Shown here: piece after piece, positions 45,979-53,957 of the stretch
Numbering within the stretch: the first letter of the stretch is position 1
Layout: each line of letters starts with the position of its first letter
DNA from: Teichococcus wenyumeiae
GTDB lineage: Bacteria; Pseudomonadota; Alphaproteobacteria; Acetobacterales; Acetobacteraceae
Length of the DNA stretch: 64,000 nt
NCBI RefSeq assembly: GCF_003696345.1
Contig: NZ_RFLX01000003.1
Location: 1 to 64,000 of the forward strand
Direction of reading: 5' to 3'
Notes under the pieces: model-generated
Databases searched by the model: none
The model's input: only the letters and a program-made list of their open reading frames with translations
What the model was told of the DNA's origin: nothing
Made by a program: the position numbers and the translations under genes

Positions 45979-46578
45979 ATGATGACGAAGACCCAGAATG
46001 GGATGCCCATCATGTCGCAAAATACGCAGCTTCTCGTGCTTGACCCCCGCCTTGAAGGCTGGGCGAACCTGCTGGCCGCCGCCGAGCCCGGTGTGGCCGT
46101 GCTGGTGCTGGACCCGAAGCGGGACGGGCTGACACAACTGGCCGAGGTGGCCGAGGAACTCGGGCCGCTGCAGGCCATCCATATCGCCGACCACGGCGCC
46201 CCCGGCCGGCTGCGCCTTGGCAGCCTGGTGCTGGAAGCCGATGCGCTGGCGGAGCGCACCGCCGATATCGCCCGGCTGCGCAGCGGCATGGCGCCCGGTG
46301 GGGCCCTGCTGCTCTGGGGCTGCGAGATCGGCGCCGGCGCGCTGGGTGCCCGCTTCGTGGCGGGGCTCTCCCGCGCGCTGGGGCGCGATGTGGCGGCCTC
46401 CGACGACCGCACCGGCCCCCGCCGTCTCGGCGGCGATTGGGAGCTGGAGGTGGTCAGCGGGCTGGTGCAGGCCAGCCCGGCTCAGGCCGTGGCCCCCATC
46501 GCACTGGAAGCGCACCCAGTGCTGCTGACGCCGCCAGCCGCCCGGGTGCTGCCCTTCAGTGTAACCGCGCGCTCATAG
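45979..46578 (+). CDS. Stand-alone DUF4347 protein (probably the head of a truncated adhesin)
   Basis: 199 aa. AAGGAGG eight nt before the first ATG fixes the start. 'AIHIADHGAPGRLRLGS' near residue 75, 'LLLWGCEIGAGALGARFVAGLSRALGRDVAASDDRTG' near 115 and 'LGGDWELEVVSG' near 155 are the DUF4347 signature. In other organisms this domain opens very large cadherin/calcium-repeat surface proteins. Here it ends after 199 residues, 15 bp before a decayed IS element, so a longer protein may have been cut. No signal peptide, as usual for DUF4347 proteins. Confidence 0.85.
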   Translation: MMTKTQNGMPIMSQNTQLLVLDPRLEGWANLLAAAEPGVAVLVLDPKRDGLTQLAEVAEELGPLQAIHIADHGAPGRLRLGSLVLEADALAERTADIARLRSGMAPGGALLLWGCEIGAGALGARFVAGLSRALGRDVAASDDRTGPRRLGGDWELEVVSGLVQASPAQAVAPIALEAHPVLLTPPAARVLPFSVTARS

Positions 46579-46593
46579 AGAGAATTAGCCAGC

Positions 46594-46614
46594 CTAGGCT
46601 CAGGATCTATTAAC
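46594..46614 (+). repeat. Left inverted repeat of the IS5-family remnant
   Basis: Reads CTAGGCTCAGGATCTATT from its first base. The right end at 47432-47452, reversed and complemented, begins CTAGACTCAGGCCTCATT. Confidence 0.65.
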
Positions 46615-46668
46615 GAGCCTCTTGCGCTTTGATCCTGCTGTGATGCCATGGTGGCCGGAGGTGCTGCC

Positions 46669-47446
46669 ATGGCCGACCTGTTCTGGCTGGCGAAGGCGCA
46701 GATCGAGCAGATCCCGCGCTCCTTCCCGCTCTCGCATGGCGCGCCGCGGGTGGACGACCGACGCGTCTTCAGCGGCATCATCCATGTTATCCATATGGCC
46801 TTCGCTGGCGCGACGCGCCTGCCGGATGCGGGCCGCACAAGACCCTCTGCAACCGCTTCATCCGCTGGAGCCGCATAGGCATCTTCAACCGCATCTTCGC
46901 GGGGCTGGCCCGGCGCAAAGGGCAGCCGGAGCGGCTGATGATCGACGCCACGAAGCGCAAGGCCCACCGCACGGCGGCCAGCCTGCTCGAGAAGGGCTGT
47001 TCCCCGCCGTAGCGGGGTCACCGAGGGCGGCCTGAGCTCCAAGCCGCACGTAGTCCCGGACGGGCAGGGTCGTCCCCCTTGTCATGCCACTCTCCGAAGG
47101 TCAGATGAGCGACCACAAGGGCGCAGCCCTGATGCGCGACGCCCTGCGTCCGCCCGCATCCTGATCGGCGACAAAGGGCATAACAGCGACCGCTTCCGTC
47201 AGGCCCTGACCGCTCGCGGCATCGAAGCCTGCATGCCGTCACGCCGTGGCCGCAAGCGGCGCATCCCGCACAACAGGAAGCTCTACCGCCAGCGGCACCG
47301 CATCGAGAACATGTTCGGCAGGCTCAAGGGTTCGAGGCACTGCCTCGGACCGCCGCATCACCATGCGCTATGGCCGCTGCGCCCACACCTTCATGTCCGC
47401 CATCTGCCTCGCAGTCACCGCCCTCTTCCGGATCAATGAGGCCTGA
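46669..47446 (+). pseudogene. IS5-family transposase, frameshifted
   Basis: Begins MADLFWLAKAQIEQI with 'GAPRVDDRRVFSGIIHV', the IS5 N-terminus, then shifts frame near 46815 to continue 'GPHKTLCNRFIRW' and 'LMIDATKRKAHRTAASLL' (first catalytic Asp). A stop near 47010 and further shifts follow; 'LIGDKGHNSDRFRQAL' (second Asp) and 'YRQRHRIENMFGRLKG' (catalytic Glu) lie in a later frame, with 'RCAHTFMSAICLAVTALF' closing it in another. At least three lesions, so not active. Confidence 0.85.
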
Positions 47447-47452
47447 GTCTAG
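47432..47452 (-). repeat. Right inverted repeat of the IS5-family remnant
   Basis: Overlaps the last codons of the transposase remnant and ends in CTAG (47449-47452), matching the CTAG at 46594-46597. Confidence 0.65.
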
Positions 47453-47770
47453 AGCATTCACCAGCGCCAGCCTTTGCCGCGGCGCCGCTTAGAGGGTTCC
47501 TCCCGTGCTTATTCTGCGTCTGATGTCATTGGAGGGAGCCCAAGGCGGTTGAACTCGAACATCGCCTTGGACCGGCAGCGGCGGAGCGGGATCTGCCGCC
47601 GGATGTCTGCTTCTCCGTGCGGAGCCTCGTGAGCGGACTGACCGCTTCCGGCCAGCTTTGTAACTTCCGCTCAGCGCTCAAAACGGCCAGTCAGTCGCTC
47701 AGCACCCGCAGCACCCGGAAAGTGGACCCAGGATTGTGGAAATGCACAGGAGGCCCGGTGCCGAAATTTT
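47453..47770. other. Gene-free interval after the IS remnant
   Basis: About 320 bp between the IS right end and the lipase-like gene. Small open frames exist but none has recognisable protein similarity or a ribosome site. A hairpin at its right edge probably ends the lipase-like transcript. Confidence 0.6.
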
Positions 47771-47780
47771 TCAGGGCACC
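47757..47780 (-). terminator. Hairpin at the end of the lipase-like gene
   Basis: GGTGCC and GGCACC flank an inner GAAA/TTTC pairing with a 2-nt bulge; the structure spans the stop codon of the gene read leftward. An A/T-rich loop instead of a U-tract lowers certainty. Confidence 0.4.
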
Positions 47781-49435
47781 GTATCAATTCTTCCCCTTGG
47801 TTTGGTTGCTGCTGTCCAAGGGGCATCGAGTTGTTGCGAGCGCGGAGCGGCAGTGGCGTCCCGGATCAGGCACCATCGGGCTTCAGCCGGATCGGGCATG
47901 CAGCCAGGCCAGAAGGACTCGCTGCAGAAGCGGTTGTCACGGGTGAGCCAGCGTTCGGCCGACAGGCAGCGTTGCCAGTTCTCTGGCGTCGCTGCCGGAC
48001 CATCCAGGTACAGGGTCTTGAGCCATGCCATGCCGACCAACTCGGTGGCGGGGAGAAGGTCGGTCACCCACGGCCATTTGGCAGGCAAGGCCGGACGTGC
48101 GACGGCGGTCGCGCCTCTCGAGACAGCGCGGCGGTAGCCCTTCAGGAAGTGCGATTCCAGCCTGACACCGAAGCTGCCGCCATCCATGCCGATCAGCGTC
48201 TCCAGCACCGTCAGGTCGCAGCCACCCGGCAGAATGAACTCGGTCGGGAACGCCATGGCCGTGCCCAGGAATGTCCCGGCCCGCGCGAAGAGGTCGATCT
48301 CGAAGAAGTACCCGAGCACGCGCATCCGGCTCGCCGTAGACCGGATGCTGGCGGCCTCATTGCCGGGATGGATGCCGCGCCATTGCCGGAGCAGGACGGA
48401 CCATACCGCCGCGGCCTCGCCGTACCCGACCTGCGATGCCGCCCAGTGGCGTTCCAGGTCCGGCGAGATGCCCCGCCCGCCGGTTTCCCGCGCCGCGGCG
48501 ATCATGCGCTGGATCACCTCCTGGGCCCCGGTGCCGCCCCAGGAGACGACCTGGACCAGGTGGTGCATGGCGGGCGAGGCATCCAGATATGCCTGGAGCA
48601 TGTAGCCGACGCCCTGCGCCACCAGGCCACCCTGGCTCTGCCCGGTCAGCACGACCTCGCCGCCGCCCCGCATGTCGCGTGCGTAGGCGGCGGCATCGCG
48701 GATCATCTCCAGCGCCGCTGTGGAGGTGAACTGCGCGCGCCCGAAGGTCAGCCCGGACGCCCAGCTGCGGAAGTCGCGATGCTCGAAGACATGCGTGCCC
48801 GCTATGGCGTAAATCCGGTGCGGGGCACTGCCGCCTCTCGGCAAACGCTCCAGGGCCACGGCCGCGAAGCCGCTGAACATGTCCCCATAGAGCTTCACAG
48901 GACGGTAACCGGGCAATTGGCCGAGATCGGTCTGCAGCACCGGCAGCGCGCCCGCCGCATCTGTTTCTGGCAGGCGGATGTCGTAGGCCATATCCGCAGC
49001 CACGACGGTGGCATCGTCCAGGCGCCAGAGCTGCGGCAGGCGGGACCTCCGGTCTCTCATGACGTCGGGCGTGCTGCCGCGGGGCAGGTAGAGGGTCGCC
49101 GCACTGCCTTCCGGAAGCCTGAGGTTCTGGATGCCATCCAGATGGAGCTCAAGCCGGAGCTGCCGCCCTGAGCCGCTCCACGTCGCGCGGATGCCGTGAT
49201 GTGCCAGGATGTCCTGCGCAAGAGGCGCGAGGTCCGACAGCGAGAGTGTCAGCTGGCCCAAGCGGCCGCCGGCTTCGCCTGACGGTTCACTGCAACGGTC
49301 CGCCTGCAGTTCCACTGGCCCGGGCCTTGCGTTCTGCAACGGCTGCGCCCGCACCTGGGCCGGCATCAGGAGCAACAGCAGCGCGAATCCCAATCGCCAG
49401 GCACCGGGGAGGGACGCGGCAGCAAGCAGAGGCAT
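47771..49435 (-). CDS. Secreted lipase/esterase-like alpha/beta hydrolase
   Basis: 554 aa from the ATG at 49435, which begins a signal peptide ending PAQVRAQP near residue 33; the long in-frame upstream extension to 49780 looks non-coding. The nucleophile elbow GQSQGG sits in 'GGEVVLTGQSQGGLVAQGVGYML' near 290. Before it, 'HRIYAIAGTHVFEHRDFRSW' resembles the lid/oxyanion part of class 3-type lipases. The N-terminal 200 residues match nothing I know. Four or more Cys near the C-terminus may form disulfides. Flanked on both sides by gene-poor DNA, so it may be an acquired gene. Confidence 0.65.
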   Translation of the reverse strand: MPLLAAASLPGAWRLGFALLLLLMPAQVRAQPLQNARPGPVELQADRCSEPSGEAGGRLGQLTLSLSDLAPLAQDILAHHGIRATWSGSGRQLRLELHLDGIQNLRLPEGSAATLYLPRGSTPDVMRDRRSRLPQLWRLDDATVVAADMAYDIRLPETDAAGALPVLQTDLGQLPGYRPVKLYGDMFSGFAAVALERLPRGGSAPHRIYAIAGTHVFEHRDFRSWASGLTFGRAQFTSTAALEMIRDAAAYARDMRGGGEVVLTGQSQGGLVAQGVGYMLQAYLDASPAMHHLVQVVSWGGTGAQEVIQRMIAAARETGGRGISPDLERHWAASQVGYGEAAAVWSVLLRQWRGIHPGNEAASIRSTASRMRVLGYFFEIDLFARAGTFLGTAMAFPTEFILPGGCDLTVLETLIGMDGGSFGVRLESHFLKGYRRAVSRGATAVARPALPAKWPWVTDLLPATELVGMAWLKTLYLDGPAATPENWQRCLSAERWLTRDNRFCSESFWPGCMPDPAEARWCLIRDATAAPRSQQLDAPWTAATKPRGRIDTVP

Positions 49436-50125
49436 GGCGCGCTTCCTACTAAGCGGAGCCTGTGGAATGGGGGGATGCGGAACCAGGAGTCCAGCATCAC
49501 GCTTGCGGAGGTGACCTGTTCTTCGTTGCCAGGGTAGCGGATGCACCCCGCTGCACCCGTCGATGGCATCCGCGCACCTGCTGGCCAGGAGCGTTCGCTG
49601 CCCGCTTCTTCGCCCGCACCTTTCCCGGCGGCTCACGGCGCGGCCGTCTCCCTGGCTGGCGGGGTTAGGCTCCCCAGGGACTGGGCCGGCTTCGGACTCG
49701 ACGTCCACCTTCCCGGCAAACTGCTTGTGGCGGCCATGATCGACCAACCACCACCGCTTCTGGATCCAGTGAGAGCGCATCTCATCCAGCAGGTGTTGGC
49801 GCAGGCGCTCCGCGGTGGCTGCACGGCCCGCGAGGTCAGGGGGAGGCGCGTGGATACCTGAAGGCGATCAGCCCGGCGCTGCCGCAGACGCAGGTTGCGG
49901 CAGCCGTCAACAAGCTGCTCGCCGAACTGGCTCCGCTGCTGGGAGACCTGATTCACTGCGAGCCGGATGCACGGGTTGAGCCGCCGGGACAGCTTTGGCA
50001 GGGATAGAGGCAGATCGATACGACGCGCCGGCCTGAGGGGGCGCGGCAGAAGCGGATGCGAACGGTGAGGGCTGAATGCCAGGCCCTCCTGTGCGGCCGC
50101 TTGATCCGACCTTGCTGGGGCAGCG
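49436..50125. other. Gene-poor interval, origin unclear
   Basis: 690 bp. A short rightward frame from 49735 (about 40 codons) and another ending near 50007 ('LIHCEPDARVEPPGQLWQG') might be decayed coding sequence, but neither resembles a known family. Leftward frames here lack ribosome sites. Nothing can be named. Confidence 0.55.
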
Positions 50126-51271
50126 TCAGGAGTCGAGGCTGCGATGCCATATGGTGTGGGGGATGAGCGCCTCCGTTCTGATGTCTATGCCAAGGCCAGG
50201 ACCGGACGGCACCGACACGGTGCCGTCGGCATTCACCGTCGGCCGGCCTGCCAGGTCCAGGAGCGGGTTGGGCCCAGCGTCGAACTCAAGATATGGAAAG
50301 GGTGCGGCACCACCGGCACGGTGGGTGGGCAGAGTAGCGGCGAGGTGCAGCGCCGCATGGAAGTTCACCGTGCCACCCCACACGTGCGGCACCACGGGGC
50401 GGTCGTACAGCTCCGCCAGGCTCGCGACACGGCCGACGCCGCTCAGCCCGCCGCAGATTGCGATGTCAGGCTGCAGCACGTCCATGCAGCCAGCATCCAG
50501 GAAGGGCTTGAACTCGGCAGCGGTGCCGTAGGTCTCGCCTCCCGCCAGTGCTGGCCGGAGTTGGCCCGCCAGCATCCGGTAGCCCGCCAGGTCCTGCGGC
50601 GAGGCTGGCTCCTCGATCCAGAGCAGGTCAGCCGGTCCCATGGCCTCGGCGGCGGCGAGGGCTGCGCGCGGGGTGTAGGACTGGTTGAAGTCGAGCATCA
50701 GCGTGCCCTCCCGCCCCATCAGGCGCCGCACGGCGATGGCCGTGGCCGCGTCATCCGCCGGGCGGAAGCCGCTACGGAGCTTGATGGCGCGGAAGCCGGC
50801 CCGCAGGTAGCCCTCGGCCTCGCGTTCGAACTCGCGATAGGGGTGGCCACCTGGCTTGAAGAAGGGGCCGCTGGCGTAGGCGGGCACGCGGTCCCGTACC
50901 GCGCCCCCGAGCAGGGTGGAGAGCGGCACCTCCCGCAGCCGTGCCGCCAGGTCATGCAGCGCCATGTCCAGCGCGGCCACCGCCGTCATCGCGGTGCCCT
51001 GGGTGTCCGAGCCCGCGGCGTCGCACATCCAGTGCCACAGGCGGCCGAGATGCGCCGGATCCTGGCGCAGCACGCCGCGCGCCAACTGCGCCTCGATGAT
51101 GGCGCCCGCCGCCGCCGGAGCCGCCCAGGTTTCCCCCCAGCCGGACAGGCCGGAGGAGTCCACCACCTCGACCAACAGGGTCTCCCGCCGGTCGAAGAAG
51201 ATCAGGGCGTTGCCGATGGTCTCCGGCAGCGGCGCCACCAGGTGGTAGAGCCGGATCGAGGCGATGGTCAC
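50126..51271 (-). CDS. Enolase-superfamily enzyme, mandelate racemase/muconate lactonizing type
   Basis: 381 aa, GTG start overlapping the MFS stop (GTGA). Capping domain first, then the barrel: 'AIKLRSGF' (KxR where many have KxK) near residue 163, metal ligands in 'MLDFNQS', 'WIEEPASP' and 'AGGETYG', and the 'LQPDI' Asp with 'VPHVWGG' His forming the MR-subgroup dyad. Likely an acid-sugar dehydratase or racemase. The co-transcribed MFS carrier and divergent LysR gene fit sugar-acid catabolism. The substrate is not deducible. Confidence 0.85.
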   Translation of the reverse strand: MTIASIRLYHLVAPLPETIGNALIFFDRRETLLVEVVDSSGLSGWGETWAAPAAAGAIIEAQLARGVLRQDPAHLGRLWHWMCDAAGSDTQGTAMTAVAALDMALHDLAARLREVPLSTLLGGAVRDRVPAYASGPFFKPGGHPYREFEREAEGYLRAGFRAIKLRSGFRPADDAATAIAVRRLMGREGTLMLDFNQSYTPRAALAAAEAMGPADLLWIEEPASPQDLAGYRMLAGQLRPALAGGETYGTAAEFKPFLDAGCMDVLQPDIAICGGLSGVGRVASLAELYDRPVVPHVWGGTVNFHAALHLAATLPTHRAGGAAPFPYLEFDAGPNPLLDLAGRPTVNADGTVSVPSGPGLGIDIRTEALIPHTIWHRSLDS

Positions 51272-52590
51272 GAACGCACCTCACGAGGCGTGGCGGAAAG
51301 GGGGGCGGCGGGGCGCTGCATCATCTCCCGCATCGAGCGGCCGAGGACCAGGATGGCGCAGGCGGTCACCGCCATGACGCCTGCCAGCACCAGCTGCGCA
51401 CCGCTGAAGCCGCCCGTGGCGTCCCGCACCCAGCCAATGATGGTAGGGCCGAAGAAGCCGCCCGTGCTGCCCACCGAGTTGATGAGCGCGATGCCCGCCG
51501 CCGCCGCCGCGCCTGTCAGCAGGGTGGTGGGGAAGATCCAGATGTTGGGCGATGCGCCGCCGATCCCGGCCGCGCCGATGGTGAGTCCGATCAGCCCCAC
51601 CACCGGGTTGGTACTGAGCGCCGCGAGGACGAAGCCCGCGGCGCTGACCAGGAAGGGACCGGCGGCATGCCAGACGCGCTCCCCCGTCTTGTCGGCGTGG
51701 CGGCCCACCACGATCATGGCCAGCGCCATGAAGGCGGAGGGGATGGCGGTCACGAAGCCGGTCTGCAGGTTGCTGAGACCGAAGGCCTTGACGAACTGCG
51801 GCATCCAGATCGCGATGCCCGTCGTGCCCATGACGAGGCCCACGGCGATCAGGCACATCAGCAGCACGCGAGGGTCCGTCAGGGCGCGGCCGATCGTGAA
51901 GCGCTCTTTGCTTTCCTGCCTCGCGCGCTCGGCCTCCAGGCGACCGGACAGCCAGATCCGCTCATCTTCTCGCAGGAAGGTGGCGGTGCGCGGGCTCTCC
52001 GGCAGGGCCAGCAGCACCACGATGCCCATGATCACCGCGGGCGCCGCCTCGATGACGAACATCCACTGCCATCCGGCCAGGCCGTGCAGGCCGTTCATGT
52101 ACTCGATGATGAGGCTGGAGACCGGCGCGCCGATCATGGAAGACAGCGGCACGGCGATGTTGAAGGTGGCGAACATGCGGGCGCGGTATTCGCGCGGGAA
52201 CCACAGCGTCATGTAGAAGATCATGCCGGGGAAGAACCCGGCTTCCGCCGCGCCCAGCAGCACGCGCACGATGTAGAAGCTGGCCGGGTTCCACACGAAG
52301 GCCGTGGCGGCCGACAGGATGCCCCAGGTGATGAGGATGCGGGCGATCCAGATCCGCGCGCCGAAGCGCACCAGCAGCAGGTTGCTGGGCAGCTCGCACA
52401 GGATATAGCCCAGGAAGAAGATTCCCGCCCCGAAGCCGAAGACCGAGGCGGAGAAGCCCAGGTCCTGGTTCATGGTCAGCGCTGCGAAGCCGATGTTCAC
52501 GCGGTCCAGGAAGGCAGCGAAATAGCAGATCATCAGGATCGGCAAGATCCGCCAGGCCGCCTTGGAGACGATGTCCGGTCTGTTGTCCAA
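51268..52590 (-). CDS. MFS transporter, anion:cation symporter family
   Basis: 440 aa, 12 spans, TTG start with GGGAGGG seven nt upstream and no good ATG before residue 21. 'FAAFLDRVNIGFAALTMNQDLGFSASVFGFGAGIFFLGYILCELPSNLLL' and 'GAAEAGFFPGMIFYMTLWFP' are hallmarks of the ACS group that takes up hexuronates, tartrate, phthalate and similar acids. Reads with the enolase-superfamily gene, so it probably imports that enzyme's substrate. Confidence 0.9.
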   Translation of the reverse strand: MDNRPDIVSKAAWRILPILMICYFAAFLDRVNIGFAALTMNQDLGFSASVFGFGAGIFFLGYILCELPSNLLLVRFGARIWIARILITWGILSAATAFVWNPASFYIVRVLLGAAEAGFFPGMIFYMTLWFPREYRARMFATFNIAVPLSSMIGAPVSSLIIEYMNGLHGLAGWQWMFVIEAAPAVIMGIVVLLALPESPRTATFLREDERIWLSGRLEAERARQESKERFTIGRALTDPRVLLMCLIAVGLVMGTTGIAIWMPQFVKAFGLSNLQTGFVTAIPSAFMALAMIVVGRHADKTGERVWHAAGPFLVSAAGFVLAALSTNPVVGLIGLTIGAAGIGGASPNIWIFPTTLLTGAAAAAGIALINSVGSTGGFFGPTIIGWVRDATGGFSGAQLVLAGVMAVTACAILVLGRSMREMMQRPAAPLSATPREVRS

Positions 52591-52704
52591 CGGGTTTCCC
52601 TCCCTGTCGCGGGCTGTACCGCGTTCCGTTGGCTAATTTATTCAGTCATTGACTCCGCCAATCAAATCGGATGTTTCAAACTCACAACATTGGAAATCCT
52701 GAAG
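52591..52704. promoter_or_regulatory. Divergent control region between lysR and the MFS operon
   Basis: 114 bp, AT-rich in its centre. Holds a 9-bp palindrome GTCATTGAC at 52645-52653 inside a wider TTGGC...GCCAA arrangement (52629-52661). Such a site suits a LysR tetramer controlling both directions. Binding is inference. Confidence 0.4.
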
Positions 52705-53601
52705 ATGCGGGTGACGCTGGCGCAGCTCGAAGCCTTCTTCTGGACTGCCCAGCTTGGCTCTGCGCAGCGCGCCGCGCAGCACCTGAACCTGGCGCAGCCG
52801 ACCCTGTCTCTCCGCTTGAAGGACCTGCGTGGCGCGCTGGGCCATGATGTGCTGGAGCGTACCGGACGCGGCTCGCGCCTGACCGCCGAAGGCAGGGCGC
52901 TGCTGCCGCGGGTGACGGCCATCATGGCGGAACTGCGGGGCATCGGCGGCGCCGATCCGGCGCGCGACGTGGCCGGTCCGGTCCGCGTCGGCCTGGCGGA
53001 AGGGTTCGCCGTGACCTGCCTTCCGCCGCTGCTGGCCGGACTGCTGGAGGACCACCCGGCCTTGCAGCCGGAATGGGTGGTGTCCACCAGCACGACCCTG
53101 GAGCAGGCGCTGCTGCGGGACACGCTCGACCTGGCGGTGCTGCTGAATCCCATCGGCGACGAGCGGCTGCGCCTGACGCCCCTCGGCGGGCAGCCCACCA
53201 GTTGGGTGGCGCCCGCCGCCTGGGATCTGGCAACGCCCGTTTCCCCACGCGACCTTTGGTCCTTGCCCGTCATCAGCAATCCGCCGCCTTCCGCCATGCA
53301 CCGGCAGATCATGCGCTGGTTCGGCGGGAGCGGGCTGACGCCGACGCGGTTGAGCATATGCACCAGCGTTGCCGTGATCGCGGAGCTGGTCGCGGGCGGC
53401 ATCGGCGCCGGACTGCTGCCAATGCCAATGGCGGCGCGCTACGTGGCGGAAGGAACCATGCAGGTCCTGACCGCCGAGCCACGGGTGGAAAACGGCTTGC
53501 TCGTCATGGCCTACCGCACTGGCGTCGACGATCCGAAGGTCCTGGCGGTGACACGCACCATCGCACGAGTGATGCAGGCCATCGACTACGTGGAATCCTA
53601 A
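52705..53601 (+). CDS. LysR-family transcriptional regulator
   Basis: 298 aa from the ATG at 52705; the much longer open frame upstream runs over the MFS gene. HTH 'TLAQLEAFFWTAQLGSAQRAAQHLNLAQPTLSLRLKDL' at residues 4-41, then the substrate-binding domain. Divergent from the MFS/enolase-superfamily pair, hence its likely regulator. Confidence 0.9.
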   Translation: MRVTLAQLEAFFWTAQLGSAQRAAQHLNLAQPTLSLRLKDLRGALGHDVLERTGRGSRLTAEGRALLPRVTAIMAELRGIGGADPARDVAGPVRVGLAEGFAVTCLPPLLAGLLEDHPALQPEWVVSTSTTLEQALLRDTLDLAVLLNPIGDERLRLTPLGGQPTSWVAPAAWDLATPVSPRDLWSLPVISNPPPSAMHRQIMRWFGGSGLTPTRLSICTSVAVIAELVAGGIGAGLLPMPMAARYVAEGTMQVLTAEPRVENGLLVMAYRTGVDDPKVLAVTRTIARVMQAIDYVES

Positions 53602-53957
53602 AGAACTGCATGTTCGGCACCACCGGCGCCGTCCCTCGGCTGCCAAGGTTCAAATTGGTGAGTTCCCCGCTACGCCAGCTTGTGTCCACCGCCCTCACTC
53701 GTATCGAGGGCACTAGATGCCCGCGGGTGAGGCCGGATTGGAGACCGCCGGTACGAGCCCCGTCGTAGCCCAGCACGGCCAGCTTCGCGTGGAACTGCCG
53801 GGAGGTGCGTTTCTGTTTGCGCGGCCTGCGGGCATCCGTCCGCGGCCAGCCGCCCGGCAAAGGGAACATCTCCGGTGAGACAATCCATTTCCGCGATGCC
53901 TTACGAGAAGCTAGGCTGTGGTTCCTCCATGCGGAAGCTAAGTGCCAGGACATCACC
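53602..53957. other. Gene-poor interval, possible transposon accessory remnant
   Basis: 356 bp. A 53-codon frame at 53717-53878 (rightward) contains 'GQLRVELPGGAFL', which faintly recalls the C-terminus of IS66 TnpA proteins. The similarity is weak and no IS66 TnpB/TnpC follows. The ribosome site of the next MFS gene lies at its right edge. Confidence 0.35.

Larger units (their letters stand above)
46594..47452 (+). mobile_element. Decayed IS5-family insertion sequence
   Basis: About 859 bp bounded by imperfect inverted repeats (14 of 21 positions match between the left end and the reverse complement of the right end) whose outermost 4 bp are CTAG on both sides, consistent with a CTAG target. 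Inside is a transposase gene broken by several frameshifts. Length and ends suit the IS5 family (IS427/IS1031 groups). It lies between the DUF4347 gene and a gene-poor stretch. Confidence 0.75.

Noticed and set aside
49735-49861. A short rightward frame after the lipase-like gene as a helix-turn-helix or transposase fragment
   Set aside because: No recognisable motif; left as unassigned.
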